Positions 57,160 through 64,000 of a stretch of 64,000 nt of DNA are shown here, piece after piece (position 1 is the stretch's first letter; every line of letters starts with the position of its first letter). A program made the translations under genes and the position numbers. The notes below the pieces were generated by a model. That model was not told the DNA's origin and ran no database searches. It saw only the letters and a program-made list of their open reading frames with translations. The DNA is from Micromonospora luteifusca (lineage in GTDB: Bacteria; Actinomycetota; Actinomycetes; Mycobacteriales; Micromonosporaceae): the NCBI RefSeq assembly GCF_016907275.1, contig NZ_JAFBBP010000001.1:1054001-1118000 (forward strand), written 5' to 3'.

Positions 57160-57342
57160 CAGTCTGGTGAGCTGACCCCGCTCCGCTCCCCCACCGCTTC
57201 GGCCCCTGCCGAGGTGAGTGTGCCGCGCCGTCCGACTCCGGGCGGTCGCCGGGAGCCGCCCGGTCACGACTTCGTGTGCGCGTCCCCACCCCTGCGGTCC
57301 GCCCCCGCACGCGGACCGTCCTGCCGCCACCCGGAGCCGTCC

Positions 57343-57429
57343 ATGAGCCGCTACGTCGCCCCGCTGGGCTTCACCCTCGCCGCCGTCTGGGTGGCCATCG
57401 TCTTCGTGCTGGCCGGCGGCGGTCACTGA
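57343..57429 (+). CDS. 28-residue membrane microprotein
   Basis: The frame starts MSRYVAPLGFTLAAVWV and is followed by AIVFVLAGGGH: one hydrophobic helix with an N-terminal Arg and a short glycine-rich end. GGAG lies 6 nt before the ATG, correct for translation. It overlaps the end of the convergent MFS gene by 7 nt. Nothing else about function can be said. It may be a real small membrane protein or a chance frame; the ribosome binding site and clean helix favour the former. Confidence 0.5.
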   Translation: MSRYVAPLGFTLAAVWVAIVFVLAGGGH

Positions 57430-58613
57430 ACGGCCGGTACGGGAACCCGCCAGGACCCGGCGAGGAGCGCGACGCCGATCTGCGCGACGCCGGCGACGAC
57501 CAGCGTTGTTCCCGTGCCGACCAGGCCGATGATCGTTCCGCCGGCGAGCAGGCCGAACGACACGGCACCGTCGTGCACCAGGCTCTCTGCGGCGAAGGCC
57601 GCTCGTCGTTCCGCACCGTCCGTGCGAATGATGATCAACCGGTTCAGCGCCGCGATACCGAGCGGCATGGCGAAGCCGCCGATCGCCGCCAGGTAGGCGA
57701 TCGACGCCAGCGACGCGGTGACCAGCGGCAGAGCCGTGAAGGTCGCACCGAGGACAGCCCAACCGGCAGCGATGGTCGCCAGTGGCGGCAGTCGGGGTAC
57801 GAGCACCGGCGCGAGTAGCGCGCCGACCAGGGAGCCAACGCCGTACCCGGTCATGCCGGCCGCGATGAGCAGACCCGGTCGACCGGTCTCGGCACCGAGG
57901 ATCGCCAGCCCCAGCGTGAAGGCGAACCAGACGAGGCCCCCGATCCCGCCCATGATCACGGCGCGGCGTACATCAGGGTGTCGGGACAGGACGTGTCGCA
58001 GGGCAGGCGCGTCGGTCGTTGCCCCAGCCGGGGCGACGGGGGCGCGGCCCCGTACGGTCAGCAGCGCGACCGCCCCGAGGCCGACGCCGAGCGCCTCGGC
58101 CCAGAGCAGCCGGAACGGGCCGTCAAGGGTGATCGCCCAGCCGGCCAGTGGCGGCGCCAGGATCATCGTGGCGCGATGGGCGAAGTCCTGCCAGGCGAGC
58201 ATCCGGGCGGCGAGTTCGGTGCCAAGTCCGTCGCAGATGTCGGCGAGCAACGCCCGCTGGGCCGGGCCGCTGAGCGCGGTGCCACAGCCGGTGATCAGGC
58301 CTGCGGCGATCAGGTGGATCGGGCCGACGGTGCCGAGCACGGCGCCGATCGGCACGACCAGCAACCCGATCACCTGGACGGCGAGCACGCCGGCAAGCGC
58401 ACGGCCGGTGGTGAGCCGCTGCCGGATGCGGCGAGCCCACCAGGCCGAGGTGAGCATGGGCAACCCGACCGCCCCGCCGACCAGCCCGGTGGCCCAGGTG
58501 GAGTCGGTCTCGGCGAGCGCCACGAGGGGCAGCGCGAGGGCTGTCGTACGCTGCCCCATCCAAGTCAGGAATGTCGTGGTCAGCATGACGGCGATGTCAC
58601 GTCGAGCGGTCAT
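57423..58613 (-). CDS. MFS transporter, probable drug or metabolite exporter
   Basis: A 396-aa major facilitator with about twelve helices, for example VMLTTTFLTWMGQRTTALAL at the start. The loop WWARRIRQRLTTGRAL between helices 2 and 3 stands where the MFS motif A is expected. Export of a small molecule is likely. The ATG at MTARRDIAV was chosen (AGGA about 9 nt upstream); the frame runs 216 codons further as a shadow of the LysR gene. Divergent from that LysR regulator, which probably controls it. Confidence 0.85.
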   Translation of the reverse strand: MTARRDIAVMLTTTFLTWMGQRTTALALPLVALAETDSTWATGLVGGAVGLPMLTSAWWARRIRQRLTTGRALAGVLAVQVIGLLVVPIGAVLGTVGPIHLIAAGLITGCGTALSGPAQRALLADICDGLGTELAARMLAWQDFAHRATMILAPPLAGWAITLDGPFRLLWAEALGVGLGAVALLTVRGRAPVAPAGATTDAPALRHVLSRHPDVRRAVIMGGIGGLVWFAFTLGLAILGAETGRPGLLIAAGMTGYGVGSLVGALLAPVLVPRLPPLATIAAGWAVLGATFTALPLVTASLASIAYLAAIGGFAMPLGIAALNRLIIIRTDGAERRAAFAAESLVHDGAVSFGLLAGGTIIGLVGTGTTLVVAGVAQIGVALLAGSWRVPVPAVQ

Positions 58614-58672
58614 GGAACCAATCCTGATCTTGGACGGGACCGTGGGGTAGATCGCGGATCGGCGGAGTAGCT

Positions 58673-58689
58673 CATAACCTTGGCTTATG
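58673..58689. promoter_or_regulatory. LysR-type operator over the lysR start codon
   Basis: CATAA (58673-58677) and TTATG (58685-58689) form a perfect CATAA-N7-TTATG palindrome with the T-N11-A signature of LysR sites. Inside it TAACCT (58675-58680) is a -10-like hexamer 6 nt before the ATG. Binding here would block both the regulator and, possibly, the divergent exporter promoter. Confidence 0.65.
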
Positions 58690-59559
58690 AACTCATCGCC
58701 ATCGGTCGAGGACCTGCGGCTCGTCGAGGCGCTCGCTCGACACGGCTCGCTCGGAGCGGCAGGGCGGGAACTGCTGATCAGCCAGCCGGCCGCCAGCAAC
58801 CGGCTGGCGGCGCTGGAACGGCGGGTCGGCGAACGGCTCTTCGATCGGGACACCACCGGGGCGCGGCCCACCCCGGCCGGCAGGGCCCTCGCGACAGAGG
58901 CCGCACACGTCCTCGCCCACCTCGAAGAGATCTTCGATCGCACCCGGGCGGCAGCGCGCACCGAAACGCTCACGATCGGCACCTTCGGCAGCTTCGCCCC
59001 ATGGCTGTTTCCGGCGCTGGAGGAACTGCTGGCCGGAAGGACCGTGCACCAGGTCACCGACCATGGCGACCGCTTGATCGACTGGGTCGGCGAGGGCTCG
59101 CTGGACGCGGCCGTCGTCGCGATCGCCAACCAGATGCGGCTACCCGGTACCGTGAGCGCGCTGCCCATCGGCGTCGACCGGCTGGCCGTACTCACCCCGC
59201 CCGACGTGACGCTCCGTGCCGGACGCCGGCCGTTCGCCGGGCTCGACGTCATCGGGTACACCTACGACACGTCTGCCGCGGCGCTGCACCGGCGGCTCTC
59301 CGAGCTGGGCGCCCGACCACGTGCGGCAGCCACCGCCGAAACAGCCGTACGGATGGGCCGCCTACTGCGGTGCCCGATCGTTCTGCCCCGTGGGCTGGGC
59401 CTCGCCTACGCCGAACCGCAGGAGCGGGTCGGGGCCGTAGCGGTGGCGGGTCGACTCATGCTCCACCTGGTTACCCGCCGACCCACGCCACCCGCCCTGG
59501 CCCGCGCCGCGCTCGTCCTCCCCGCTCGCCTGCCCCTGGATCCGTTGACGACACCCTGA
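58687..59559 (+). CDS. LysR-family transcriptional regulator
   Basis: 290 aa. The helix-turn-helix is SLGAAGRELLISQPAASNRL, followed by a LERRVGERLFDRD linker and a periplasmic-binding-like effector domain (LTIGTFGSFAPWLFP). It probably regulates the divergent MFS gene and itself. The ATG follows TAACCT by 6 nt and lacks a Shine-Dalgarno, so a leaderless transcript is likely. It ends 4 nt before the convergent VWA gene stop. Confidence 0.9.
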   Translation: MNSSPSVEDLRLVEALARHGSLGAAGRELLISQPAASNRLAALERRVGERLFDRDTTGARPTPAGRALATEAAHVLAHLEEIFDRTRAAARTETLTIGTFGSFAPWLFPALEELLAGRTVHQVTDHGDRLIDWVGEGSLDAAVVAIANQMRLPGTVSALPIGVDRLAVLTPPDVTLRAGRRPFAGLDVIGYTYDTSAAALHRRLSELGARPRAAATAETAVRMGRLLRCPIVLPRGLGLAYAEPQERVGAVAVAGRLMLHLVTRRPTPPALARAALVLPARLPLDPLTTP

Positions 59560-59563
59560 TGCT

Positions 59564-60514
59564 TCACAGCATCCGCGACGACCAGAGCAGACTGAACGCG
59601 CCCGCGCAGAGCGCCAGCAGCAACGCCACCCCGGCGTACCACTGGGTCACCTCACGCGGCTCGGTGCGGAACCCGATCGAGCTGCCCATGTCCTGATAGA
59701 CCTGCTTCAGCTCGCTCACCGAAGCCGCCTCGTAGAAGTAACCCTCGGTGGTCTCGGCGAGTTCGGCGAGGGCCATTCGGTCCACCGGCACCCGCTGCAA
59801 CTGCCCGCCGATGTCCACCTGGCCGGTGTCGGTGCCGAAGGCGATGGTGGAGACCGGAACGTTCGCGGCCTGCGCGGCCGCCGCCGCTTCCTCCACCGCC
59901 CGACCCGAGGTCCGGAAACCGTCGGAGAGCAGCACGATCCGCGCCGGCGGAATACCCGCCGCGCCGTCGGCCGGCACCGACCGGATCGCCTCCAGGCAGG
60001 TGAACACCGCCTCGCCGGTCGCGGTCGCCTCGGCCAGCACCAGCCCGTCGATGGCGCTGGTCACCGCGTCCCGGTCCTTGCCCGGCGGCACCAGCACGTT
60101 GGCCGCCTTGGCGAACGACACGAGACCCAGGTTGTAGCTCTCCGGCAGCTCACTGACGAACTGCTTGGCCGCCTCCTGGGCCGCCTCCAGCCGGTTCGGC
60201 ACCACGTCGTCGGCCTGCATCGACAACGACACGTCGATGGCGAGCATCACGGTGGCCCGCTCCAGCGGCTCCTTGGTGTCCACCGCCGGGCGGGCCAGCG
60301 CGGTGGCCAGCACCAACAGGCAGAGCAGGAACGCGGTCGCCGGAACGTGCCGACGCCAGCCCAGGCCCTTCGGCGCCACCGTACGCAGCAGGTCCACATT
60401 GGTGAACCGCATCGCGTACGCCCGGCGGTGCAACTGCCGCCAGACGTAGAACGCGGCGAGGGCGAACACCGGCAGCACAGCCAGCAGCCACCACGGTTGC
60501 AGAAAACGGATCAT
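59564..60514 (-). CDS. BatA-like VWA-domain membrane protein
   Basis: 316 aa: two N-terminal helices (LLAVLPVFALAAFYVW, ATAFLLCLLVLATALA), a von Willebrand A domain with the metal site AIDVSLSMQ and a C-terminal helix (WYAGVALLLALCAGAFSLLW). This is the Bat/YfbK type encoded after MoxR and DUF58, thought to assist in maturation of metal or cofactor complexes or in stress response. The ATG overlaps the DUF58 stop by 4 nt. The frame is open 109 codons further upstream, inside DUF58, as a shadow. Confidence 0.88.
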   Translation of the reverse strand: MIRFLQPWWLLAVLPVFALAAFYVWRQLHRRAYAMRFTNVDLLRTVAPKGLGWRRHVPATAFLLCLLVLATALARPAVDTKEPLERATVMLAIDVSLSMQADDVVPNRLEAAQEAAKQFVSELPESYNLGLVSFAKAANVLVPPGKDRDAVTSAIDGLVLAEATATGEAVFTCLEAIRSVPADGAAGIPPARIVLLSDGFRTSGRAVEEAAAAAQAANVPVSTIAFGTDTGQVDIGGQLQRVPVDRMALAELAETTEGYFYEAASVSELKQVYQDMGSSIGFRTEPREVTQWYAGVALLLALCAGAFSLLWSSRML

Positions 60515-61488
60515 CGTGTCGTCCCCCGGGTACGCGCGTGCCGCTGCGCGGCAACGAATCGCACCATGTCCAGCAGCCAGTCTCGGTCGGTACGCAGACG
60601 CAGGTGGGCCGCCCCGGCGCCGCGCAGGGCGGCGGCGATCGTGGCCCGTTGGGCGGTGGCGGCGTCGGCGTAGCGCTGCCGCAGCCGTGGGTCGGCGGTC
60701 TGCACCTCGTGCAGCTCGCCGCTCTCCGGGTCGACCACCGGCAACACGCCCACGTCGGGCAGCTCCAACTCGCGCGGGTCGACCACCTCGATCGCCAGCA
60801 CGTCGTGGCGGACCCGCAGCTTGCGCATCGGCCGCGCCCACTGCTCGGCCGGCGCGAGGAAGTCCGAGACCACCACGGCCACCCCGCGTCGGCGGGGTGG
60901 ACGGTTGAGCATCTCGATCAGGGCGCCCAGGTCACCTCGGCCGGGCTGGATGGTGGTGCCGGCGACGGCCCGCAGCAGGCCCTGCGCCTCCTTGCGGCCG
61001 GAGCGGGCCGGCAGCCGGGTGAGCACCCCGGGCCCGGCCGGCGGTGCTCCGCCACGCCAGCGTCGGGCCGGAACGGACACGCCGCCACCGGTGCCGATCA
61101 CGGCGCCGATCCGGTTACCCCCGCGCACGGTCAGGTGGGTGATGGCGGCAGCGGCGGCCACCACGACCTCCCGCTTGAGCCACTGCCCGGTGCCGAAGTC
61201 CAGGCTGGCGGAGAGATCCAACGCGAGCCAGGTCTCCAACTCCCGGTCGGCGACCGTACGCCGCACGTGTGGTGTCGTGGTCCGTGCCGTGACCGGCCAG
61301 TCCATCCGACGCACGTCGTCGCCGGGGCGGTACTCCCGGGATTCGCCCGCCTCGCTGCCCGGTCCGGGAAGCAGGCCGGCGTAGTCGCCCTGCAGCAGAC
61401 CGTCGAGCTTGCGGGTGACGAGCAGTTGCAGCCGGGACAGCACGGCCTCGCTGCGATCGGGGGCGGGACGAGGGGTGGGTGAGGTCAC
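60511..61488 (-). CDS. DUF58 family protein
   Basis: 325 aa. The family hallmark is SREYRPGDDVRRMDWPVTART, followed by WLALDLSASLDFGTG with a VWA-like metal site. Soluble, acting with the MoxR ATPase in a chaperone-like module. The GTG start overlaps the MoxR stop by 4 nt (GTGA) and its own end overlaps the VWA gene. The three genes form one operon. Confidence 0.9.
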   Translation of the reverse strand: MTSPTPRPAPDRSEAVLSRLQLLVTRKLDGLLQGDYAGLLPGPGSEAGESREYRPGDDVRRMDWPVTARTTTPHVRRTVADRELETWLALDLSASLDFGTGQWLKREVVVAAAAAITHLTVRGGNRIGAVIGTGGGVSVPARRWRGGAPPAGPGVLTRLPARSGRKEAQGLLRAVAGTTIQPGRGDLGALIEMLNRPPRRRGVAVVVSDFLAPAEQWARPMRKLRVRHDVLAIEVVDPRELELPDVGVLPVVDPESGELHEVQTADPRLRQRYADAATAQRATIAAALRGAGAAHLRLRTDRDWLLDMVRFVAAQRHARTRGTTR

Positions 61489-62579
61489 GGCCGCTGCCCG
61501 GGCCAGCCAGCGCCCGGCGGCGGCGTGGTCGACGGGGTGGCCTGCTGGCGGGGCGCGACCGCCGGGAGCGGGATGGTCGACATCACCCGGTGCACGATGT
61601 GGTCGGCGGGCACGTCGTCGGCGAGCGCGTCGTAGCTGAGCACCAACCGGTGCCGCAGGATGTCCGGCGCGATGTCCTGCACGTCCTGCGGCAGGGCGTA
61701 GTCGCGCCCACGCAGCAGCGCCAGGGCACGGGTCGCCCGGACCAGGCCCAGGGAGGCACGCGGGCTGGCCCCGTACTGGATCAGTTGAGCGACGTCCGGC
61801 ATGCCGTGCTCGGCGGGGGCGCGGGTCGCCAACACCAACCGGACCGCGTAGTCGACCAGGGCGTTGTGCACGAAGACCTGGTCCGCCTTGCGTTGCAGGG
61901 CGATCAGCTCGGGGGTGTCGAAGACCGCGGTCGGCTCGGGCGCGGTCACGCCCATCCGGTAGACGATCTCGCGTTCCTCCGCGTCGGTCGGATAGCCCAC
62001 CACGATCTTCATGAGGAACCGGTCCCGTTGCGCCTCCGGCAGCGGGTAGACGCCTTCCTGCTCGATCGGGTTCTGGGTGGCCATCACCAGGAACGGGTCG
62101 GGCACCCGGTGGCTTTCGCCGCCGATGGACACCTGCCGTTCGCTCATCACCTCGAGCAGCGCGGACTGCACCTTCGCCGGAGCCCGGTTGATTTCGTCGG
62201 CGAGCAGGAAGTTGACGAAGACCGGGCCCAACTCGACGTCGAACTTCTCGCTCGACTGCCGGTAGATCCGGGTGCCCATGATGTCGGCGGGCACCAGGTC
62301 CGGGGTGAACTGCACCCGGGCGAAGGAGCCGCCGACAACCTTGGCGAGGGTTTCCACCGCCAGGGTCTTGGCGACCCCGGGCACCCCTTCGAGCAGGCAG
62401 TGACCCCGGGCGAGCAGCGCGACGAACATCCGCTCCACCATTCGGTCCTGCCCGACGATCACACGTTTGATCTCGAACAGCGCCTTCTCCAGCAGGGTGG
62501 CGTCCTCTGCGGGTGTGGTCACCGGCGAAGGTGCCGCTCCGTTCGGCGTCGGGGCGTCGGGCATGGTCGGCTGGGCCAC
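61485..62579 (-). CDS. MoxR-family AAA+ ATPase
   Basis: 364 aa. Walker A is LLEGVPGVAKT, Walker B FLLADEINRAP, sensor 1 ATQNPIEQEG, and the arginine-finger segment is LPEAQRDRF. It remodels or activates VWA-domain partners encoded downstream. The first in-frame GTG after GGAGGA (spacing 3) was chosen; an ATG five codons later is the alternative. The frame upstream runs more than 300 codons but holds no credible protein. A GC hairpin (62752-62783) lies between it and the next divergent gene. Confidence 0.9.
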   Translation of the reverse strand: MAQPTMPDAPTPNGAAPSPVTTPAEDATLLEKALFEIKRVIVGQDRMVERMFVALLARGHCLLEGVPGVAKTLAVETLAKVVGGSFARVQFTPDLVPADIMGTRIYRQSSEKFDVELGPVFVNFLLADEINRAPAKVQSALLEVMSERQVSIGGESHRVPDPFLVMATQNPIEQEGVYPLPEAQRDRFLMKIVVGYPTDAEEREIVYRMGVTAPEPTAVFDTPELIALQRKADQVFVHNALVDYAVRLVLATRAPAEHGMPDVAQLIQYGASPRASLGLVRATRALALLRGRDYALPQDVQDIAPDILRHRLVLSYDALADDVPADHIVHRVMSTIPLPAVAPRQQATPSTTPPPGAGWPGQRP

Positions 62580-62751
62580 CGGTCCTCCACAGCGTTGGTC
62601 GGTCGTCGCGGCTGATGCGGTATCAAGACTCGCACGCCTTGCTGAGTGTCGAGGTGGGGAGAAGCCGATTTTCGCCGCGCCGTCCTCAGCAGCCGAATCG
62701 CGCATCACGGGTGCACATGGACCGGCCCGCCGCGTGTACGATTCACCCCGT

Positions 62752-62783
62752 CGCCGGGCGGCTCCCCCCGTGGTCGCCCGGCG
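62752..62783. promoter_or_regulatory. Perfect 9-bp inverted repeat in the moxR divergent gap
   Basis: CGCCGGGCG (62752-62760) pairs perfectly with 62775-62783 around a 14-nt loop. It lies between the divergent moxR gene and the small cysteine protein gene, 25 nt before the latter's TAGACT -10-like hexamer. Operator or structured DNA; no function can be assigned. Confidence 0.35.
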
Positions 62784-62820
62784 CTCAACCTCTCCGTCCC
62801 GCCGCCCTAGACTGGCCGGG

Positions 62821-63054
62821 ATGAGCATCCCCTCCCCCGCCGACGACGACGCCCTGGTCTGCTCAGCCCGGGGTTGCCGGTCCGCCGCCGTCTGGGCCCT
62901 GGAGTGGAACAATCCCCGTCTGCACGACGCCGCTCGGCGCAAGACCTGGCGGGCCTGCGCCGAGCACCGGACCAGCCTCGGCGACTTCCTGGACGCTCGC
63001 GGCTTCCTGCGTGCCGTCACTCCGGTGCCGGGATCGCCTACGCTCGACACGTGA
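62821..63054 (+). CDS. Small cysteine-containing actinobacterial protein
   Basis: 77 aa. CSARGCRSAAVWALEWNNP and WRACAEHRTSLGDFL hold three Cys and a His in a CxxxxC...CxxH layout, suggesting a zinc-binding fold. Conserved in actinobacteria as I recall; function unknown. The ATG follows TAGACT (62808-62813) by 7 nt without a Shine-Dalgarno, so leaderless. The last codons overlap the PH-domain gene by 4 nt (GTGA). Confidence 0.75.
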   Translation: MSIPSPADDDALVCSARGCRSAAVWALEWNNPRLHDAARRKTWRACAEHRTSLGDFLDARGFLRAVTPVPGSPTLDT

Positions 63055-63602
63055 GCACCCCCGGCGCCCCACTGCCTCCCGGATCCGACGCCTCGACGGC
63101 CGCACCGGTGGCCCGGGGGCCGCTGGAGCCCTGGCCGAACACCGTCCACTGGCAGCCGATCTCCACGGACCTGATCTGGGTGGAGCTGATCCGGCTGGCG
63201 GTCCTGGTCGCCATCGGGCTGGCCGGAACGGCGGTCGGGTGGGTGTTGAGCGACCACTGGCTGTTCGGGCTCGCCCTCGCGGTCGTGCTGCTGCTCGGGG
63301 TGTGGCGGGCCATCGCGATCGTCCGCGCGGTTCGGGCCTGGGGGTACGCCGAGCGGGAGAACGACCTGCTGGTCCGGCATGGGCTGCTGGTTCGCCGGCT
63401 CTCCATCGTGCCGTATTCGCGGATGCAGTTCGTCGACGTCAGCGCCGGGCCGTTGGAGCGCGCGTTCGACCTCGCCACCGTGCAGTTGCACACGGCGGCG
63501 GCGGCGAGCGACGCCCGGGTTCCCGGGCTGCGCCCGGCGGAGGCGTCCCGGCTACGCGACCGGCTCACCGCGCTCGGCGAGGACCGGGCGGAGGGGCTGT
63601 GA
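63051..63602 (+). CDS. PH-domain membrane protein (YdbS/DUF304 type)
   Basis: 183 aa. Two helices (LIRLAVLVAIGLAGTAVGWV, FGLALAVVLLLGVWRAIAIV) are followed by a bacterial PH (bPH2) domain: NDLLVRHGLLVRRLSIVPYS and RMQFVDVSAGPLERAFDLAT. YdbS-YdbT pairs of this type are common and may affect membrane homeostasis. The GTG start overlaps the small cysteine gene by 4 nt. Its partner is encoded immediately downstream. Confidence 0.85.
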   Translation: MSTPGAPLPPGSDASTAAPVARGPLEPWPNTVHWQPISTDLIWVELIRLAVLVAIGLAGTAVGWVLSDHWLFGLALAVVLLLGVWRAIAIVRAVRAWGYAERENDLLVRHGLLVRRLSIVPYSRMQFVDVSAGPLERAFDLATVQLHTAAAASDARVPGLRPAEASRLRDRLTALGEDRAEGL

Positions 63603-63645
63603 ACGCCCGCGCGGACGACCACCGACCGTGCCGAGGGCCAGCCCG

Positions 63646-64000
63646 ATGAGCGACCGCCCCGCCGAGCCGAGCACCGTGCCACCCGCGAGCGCGGCACCCC
63701 ACGAGCAGGCGCCACCCATCGGCGCGGCACCCCACGAGCAGGTGCCACCCATCGGCGCGGCACTCCACGAGCCCGTGCCGCCCACCGGCGCGGCACCCCA
63801 CGGGCCCGTGCCGCCCACCGGCGCGGCACCCCACGAGCCCGTGCCGCCCACCGCCGCCGCGGCGCCGTGGCCGACGCCCCCGGGCGGCGGCGAGGCCGAG
63901 CCCCGGCAGCGACTGCATCCGCTCAGCCCACTACTGCACGGTGCCAAGTCCCTGTTCGTGGTGATCGTCGGTTTGTCCTGGTCGACGCTGTCCCGGGTGG
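63646..64000 (+). CDS. PH-domain membrane protein YdbT-like, N-terminal part (cut by window edge)
   Basis: The frame opens at ATG with MSDRPAEPST and stays open to the window end. A proline/alanine-rich stretch built of repeats covers residues 11-75, then PGGGEAEPRQRLHPLSPLLHG and a first membrane segment SLFVVIVGLSW appear, the expected start of a YdbT protein with paired PH domains. It begins 43 nt after the preceding PH-domain gene, and both are likely one operon. The remainder lies outside the window. Confidence 0.75.
   Translation, partial: MSDRPAEPSTVPPASAAPHEQAPPIGAAPHEQVPPIGAALHEPVPPTGAAPHGPVPPTGAAPHEPVPPTAAAAPWPTPPGGGEAEPRQRLHPLSPLLHGAKSLFVVIVGLSWSTLSRV
63676..63861 (+). repeat. 33-bp in-frame tandem array in the YdbT-like gene
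   Basis: Five consecutive 33-bp units (from 63676, 63709, 63742, 63775 and 63808) and a partial sixth encode VPPTGAAPHEP-like undecapeptides. Neighbouring copies differ at only a few bases. It forms a flexible cytoplasmic N-terminal tail. Confidence 0.92.

Overview
The window is very GC-rich and carries genes typical of Micromonosporaceae (Actinobacteria): an actinobacterial ferrochelatase, an InhA-type FabI next to FabG, DUF3097, a GlcNAc/diacetylchitobiose (Ngc-type) ABC importer, many GTG starts, and many genes whose start codon lies 5-7 nt after a -10-like hexamer (leaderless style). A Micromonospora-like genus is the best guess, made from gene content only. I saw no rRNA, tRNA, CRISPR array, integrase or intact insertion sequence.

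Layout. 1-7.5 kb: end of a LacI-type regulator, then a co-directional sugar operon (lipoprotein binding protein, two permeases, GH31 alpha-xylosidase, GH1 beta-glucosidase), which fits uptake and breakdown of xylosylated beta-glucan oligosaccharides. 7.5-13.7 kb: a MobA-like nucleotidyltransferase, a family A DNA polymerase without a 5' nuclease, and a heterodimeric ABC exporter whose motif losses leave one complete ATP site. 13.7-20 kb: GlcNAc locus with an RpiR regulator, SIS-domain protein and ngcEFG in one operon, and a divergent GlcNAc kinase.

20-31 kb is the accessory region and the most unusual part. A CHAT-domain protease with an alpha-helical, TPR-like N-terminus faces a leftward gene series: a small CATRA-associated protein, a four-helix membrane CATRA protein, a PP2C-like phosphatase, a small unknown protein, a MurB paralogue, and two tandem paralogues that resemble DUF218/YdcF proteins. 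A 463-aa unknown protein converges on the CHAT gene. I read the core as a CATRA-type biological conflict system. Whether the MurB and DUF218-like genes belong to it is open, but they follow in the same direction.

31-34 kb: murD2 and murL, divergent, encode the alternative route to D-Glu in peptidoglycan. 34-49 kb: PucR regulator with a repetitive linker, argG with a clear promoter and arginine-box-like sequence, TrmH-type methyltransferase, TPP enzyme, class A PBP, SPFH/NfeD pair, beta-lactamase-fold hydrolase, DUF3097 and hypotheticals. 49-64 kb: NagD-like phosphatase, ferrochelatase, fabI-fabG, a NarL-type two-component system, a DUF1023-like hydrolase, a membrane acyltransferase, MFS exporter with LysR regulator, a MoxR-DUF58-VWA operon, and two PH-domain membrane proteins, the last cut by the window edge.

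A second theme is intergenic structure. Five large palindromes of three sequence families (two copies of family A, two of family B, one of family C) lie just beyond the ends of genes, mostly beside C-rich low-complexity tracts. There is also a heptanucleotide tandem array, a strong G-quadruplex motif, and in-frame tandem repeats in three protein linkers.
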